Positions 62,399 through 64,000 of a stretch of DNA of 64,000 nt are shown in pieces. The notes beneath the pieces were generated by a model. The model was not told the origin of the DNA. It made no database searches and was given only the letters and a program-made list of their open reading frames with translations. Source of the stretch: Streptomyces sp. V3I7 (GTDB lineage Bacteria > Actinomycetota > Actinomycetes > Streptomycetales > Streptomycetaceae); the NCBI RefSeq assembly GCF_030817495.1, contig NZ_JAUSZK010000001.1:3203001-3267000 (forward strand). The letters are read 5' to 3'. Position 1 is the first letter of the stretch; each line of letters begins with the position of its first letter. Position numbers and translations under genes: made by a program.

Positions 62399-62602
62399 CT
62401 ACTTGAACGCCAGCCACGCCACGGCCGCCACGACCACGAGGGCCACGACGACACCGACGATCAGGCCGATGCGAGGGCCGCCACCCGTGGAGGCGGCGGG
62501 CTGCTGCTGCCGGGTCTGCGGTGCGTCGTCGACGAAGGCGCGGAACATCTGGGTACTGCCGGCGGGGTCGTAGTTGCCCTGCGGGCCCTGGGTGTTAGCC
62601 AT
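62399..62602 (-). CDS. Small tail-anchored membrane protein
   Basis: 67 residues: polar start (NTQGPQGNYDPAGSTQMFRA), Gln-rich linker and a C-terminal membrane segment (IGLIVGVVVALVVVAAVAWL) ending AFK. Typical of the Streptomyces sigF/sigN locus. Function unknown. Confidence 0.7.
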   Translation of the reverse strand: MANTQGPQGNYDPAGSTQMFRAFVDDAPQTRQQQPAASTGGGPRIGLIVGVVVALVVVAAVAWLAFK

Positions 62603-62781
62603 GGCCCGAGACACTAGCGAAACCGGGTCGCGCTCCCCAACTGGGGGCGCCGTAGCGGGGATAGCCTCGCGCGTTCCCCGCACGCTTCGCACAGATCCTG
62701 TGCACATACCCCCACGATCCCGCGCGCTCGGCCCCCGCCCGCCCGCTTCACCCACCTCACCTGCGCGTTTACATTCGCAAT

Positions 62782-62866
62782 ACTTGCCTTTGCCAAGTTT
62801 TTATACCGCCCCGCCTCTACTTATTTGCCTGTAGCAACCAACAGGAATACGGTTGCCTCAAGCAAC
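62782..62866. promoter_or_regulatory. Palindromic operators of the MarR regulator
   Basis: Two matching TTGC-N5-GCAA palindromes (62825-62837 and 62853-62865), centres 28 bp apart, and an ACTTG-N7-CAAGT dyad (62782-62798) lie within 100 bp before the marR start. The second ends 17 bp before the start codon. Confidence 0.65.
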
Positions 62867-62882
62867 GAATACGGGAGGTGTG

Positions 62883-63416
62883 ATGGCAGAGCAGGCGCAG
62901 TTCACGGAACTGGCGCGGCAGCTCAGCGCCATCGGGGCCGTGAAGCGGGACCTGGGGCGGATCCTGCCCCACGACTGTCCCGGCGGGTCCGCCGCCGTGC
63001 TGACCCTGCTCGGGCGCCACGGCGACATGCGCATGAGCAAGCTCGCCGAGCTGCTCGCCGTCGACATGTCCGTCACCAGCCGGCACGTCACGCACGTCGC
63101 CGAGCGGGGCTGGATCGAGCGGTCCCCCGACCCGGCGGACAAGCGCTCGCGCATCCTGCGCCTCACCCCCGCCGGCACCGCCATGCTCGACGAGCTGTCC
63201 CGCCGCACGGCCGACCTGCTGGCCGAGCGGCTGAGCGACTGGACGGACGACGAGATCGGCCGGCTGACCGGGCTCCTGACCCGGCTGCGGGAGAGCTTCG
63301 GCGACTGCCGCTCCGGCCACGCCCGGATCCCGGCGCCCGCCGCGGACCCGGCCCCCGCCGCCCCCACTCCCGTACTCGGGACAACGACCACTCGTACCCC
63401 CGCGACCCCCGCATGA
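62883..63416 (+). CDS. MarR-family transcriptional regulator
   Basis: 177 residues. Winged helix with MRMSKLAELLAVDMSVTSRH (helix-turn-helix) and the wing DPADKRSRILRLTPAG. The last 35 residues are Pro/Ala/Thr rich. ATG 62883 follows GGGAGG. It precedes an MFS exporter by 23 bp, so it probably represses its own operon and is released by the exporter's substrate. Confidence 0.9.
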   Translation: MAEQAQFTELARQLSAIGAVKRDLGRILPHDCPGGSAAVLTLLGRHGDMRMSKLAELLAVDMSVTSRHVTHVAERGWIERSPDPADKRSRILRLTPAGTAMLDELSRRTADLLAERLSDWTDDEIGRLTGLLTRLRESFGDCRSGHARIPAPAADPAPAAPTPVLGTTTTRTPATPA

Positions 63417-63439
63417 GCGCGGAGAAGAAAAGGAAGTCC

Positions 63440-64000
63440 ATGGCAACGACCACACCAACCGGTGTGCGGGCCCACGCCAGACACGGGGGAGGCTCCGGTC
63501 CCGCCCCCATGACGCACCGGCAGATCATGGAGGCGATATCCGGGCTGCTGCTCGGCATGTTCGTCGCGATCCTGTCCGGCACGATCGTCTCCAACGCCCT
63601 GCCGCAGATCATCGGGGACCTCGGCGGCGGCCAGTCGGCCTACACCTGGGTGGTCAGCTCCGCCCTGCTGTCGATGACCGCCACGACCCCGCTGTGGGGC
63701 AAGCTCGCCGACCTGTACAGCAAGAAGGCCCTGGTCCAGATCGCCCTGGTGGTCTACGTCCTGGGCTCGGCGGCCGCCGGTCTGGCGCAGAACCCCGGCA
63801 TGCTGATCGCCTGCCGCGTGGTCCAGGGCATCGGCGTCGGCGGCCTGTCCGCCCTGGCGCAGATCGTCATGGCGGCGATGATCTCCCCGCGTGAGCGCGG
63901 CCGTTACTCCGGCTACCTCGGCGCCACGTGGGCCGTGGCCACCGTCGGCGGCCCGCTGCTCGGCGGCGTCATCACCGACACCTCCTGGCTCGGCTGGCGC
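63440..64000 (+). CDS. MFS drug exporter, DHA2 (EmrB/QacA) type, N-terminal part
   Basis: The first 187 residues are present before the window ends. A polar N-terminus of about 30 residues leads into five membrane segments with the family motifs LSGTIVSNALPQIIGDLGG (motif D1), GKLADLYSKKALVQ (motif A), RVVQGIGVGGL (motif B) and GYLGATWAVATVGGPLLGG (motif C, drug antiporter). It is co-transcribed with the MarR gene. Confidence 0.9.
   Translation, partial: MATTTPTGVRAHARHGGGSGPAPMTHRQIMEAISGLLLGMFVAILSGTIVSNALPQIIGDLGGGQSAYTWVVSSALLSMTATTPLWGKLADLYSKKALVQIALVVYVLGSAAAGLAQNPGMLIACRVVQGIGVGGLSALAQIVMAAMISPRERGRYSGYLGATWAVATVGGPLLGGVITDTSWLGWR

Overview
This is a high-GC, gene-dense chromosomal window that reads as a Streptomyces core genome. 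The evidence is the GC-rich third codon positions, many GTG starts, a complete bldC developmental regulator, an Lsr2-like protein, mycothiol-type and WblA-era actinobacterial small proteins, and a gene order I recognise as syntenic with the S. coelicolor SCO4114-SCO4033 stretch (trmB, M23 peptidase, DEAD helicase, hrpA, bldC, vdh, purM/F/L/Q/S, lsrL, purC, purD, dnaX, upp, tadA, sigF/sigN). That synteny is from memory, not from a search.

Layout. 1-5.9 kb: tail of a TPR-like regulator, an L-2-hydroxyglutarate oxidase, trmB, a PrsW-family membrane protease, and an M23 (LytM) cell-wall peptidase preceded by a c-di-AMP (ydaO) riboswitch. 5.9-9.4 kb: initiator tRNA, a RibD-like protein with its two domains in reversed order, a zinc-ribbon membrane protein whose 3' end has been tandemly duplicated and decayed, and a small monooxygenase-like protein. 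9.4-14.8 kb: an accessory block ending at tRNA-Lys. It holds an arsenic module (arsR-aquaporin-arsC, divergent arsM with a Asp-Ile microsatellite) and a sulfur-transport pair (split YeeE/YedE) flanked by two small Cys-motif proteins that share the same C-terminal tail. 14.9-23.8 kb: APC permease, DEAD-box helicase with a repetitive RGG tail, lipoprotein, zincin, metallophosphoesterase, and a Glu-Asp-Phe tRNA cluster with a perfect parS site.

23.9-49.7 kb: hrpA, a second identical tRNA-Asp, bldC, valine dehydrogenase, and the scattered purine pathway (purM, purF, purL-purQ-purS, purC, purD) with lsrL, Gly tRNAs, and dnaX with the small SRP RNA directly upstream. 49.8-64 kb: tRNA-Ser, an SDR protein, a CopC-CopD fusion, a DNA glycosylase, HdeD-like protein, an internally deleted HerA/DUF853 ATPase, upp, tadA with its partner protein, tRNA-Ser, two tandem SigB-type sigma factors, and at the right edge a MarR regulator with palindromic operators driving an MFS drug exporter that runs off the window.

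Functionally the window mixes housekeeping (purine synthesis, tRNA modification, translation, replication), developmental regulators (bldC, sigF/sigN, lsrL) and stress/resistance functions (arsenic, copper, MFS export). The part most likely to hold an undescribed system is 12.4-14.7 kb: two unrelated Cys-domain proteins with a common W-A-R-x-I-D-W tail, translationally coupled to a split sulfur permease.
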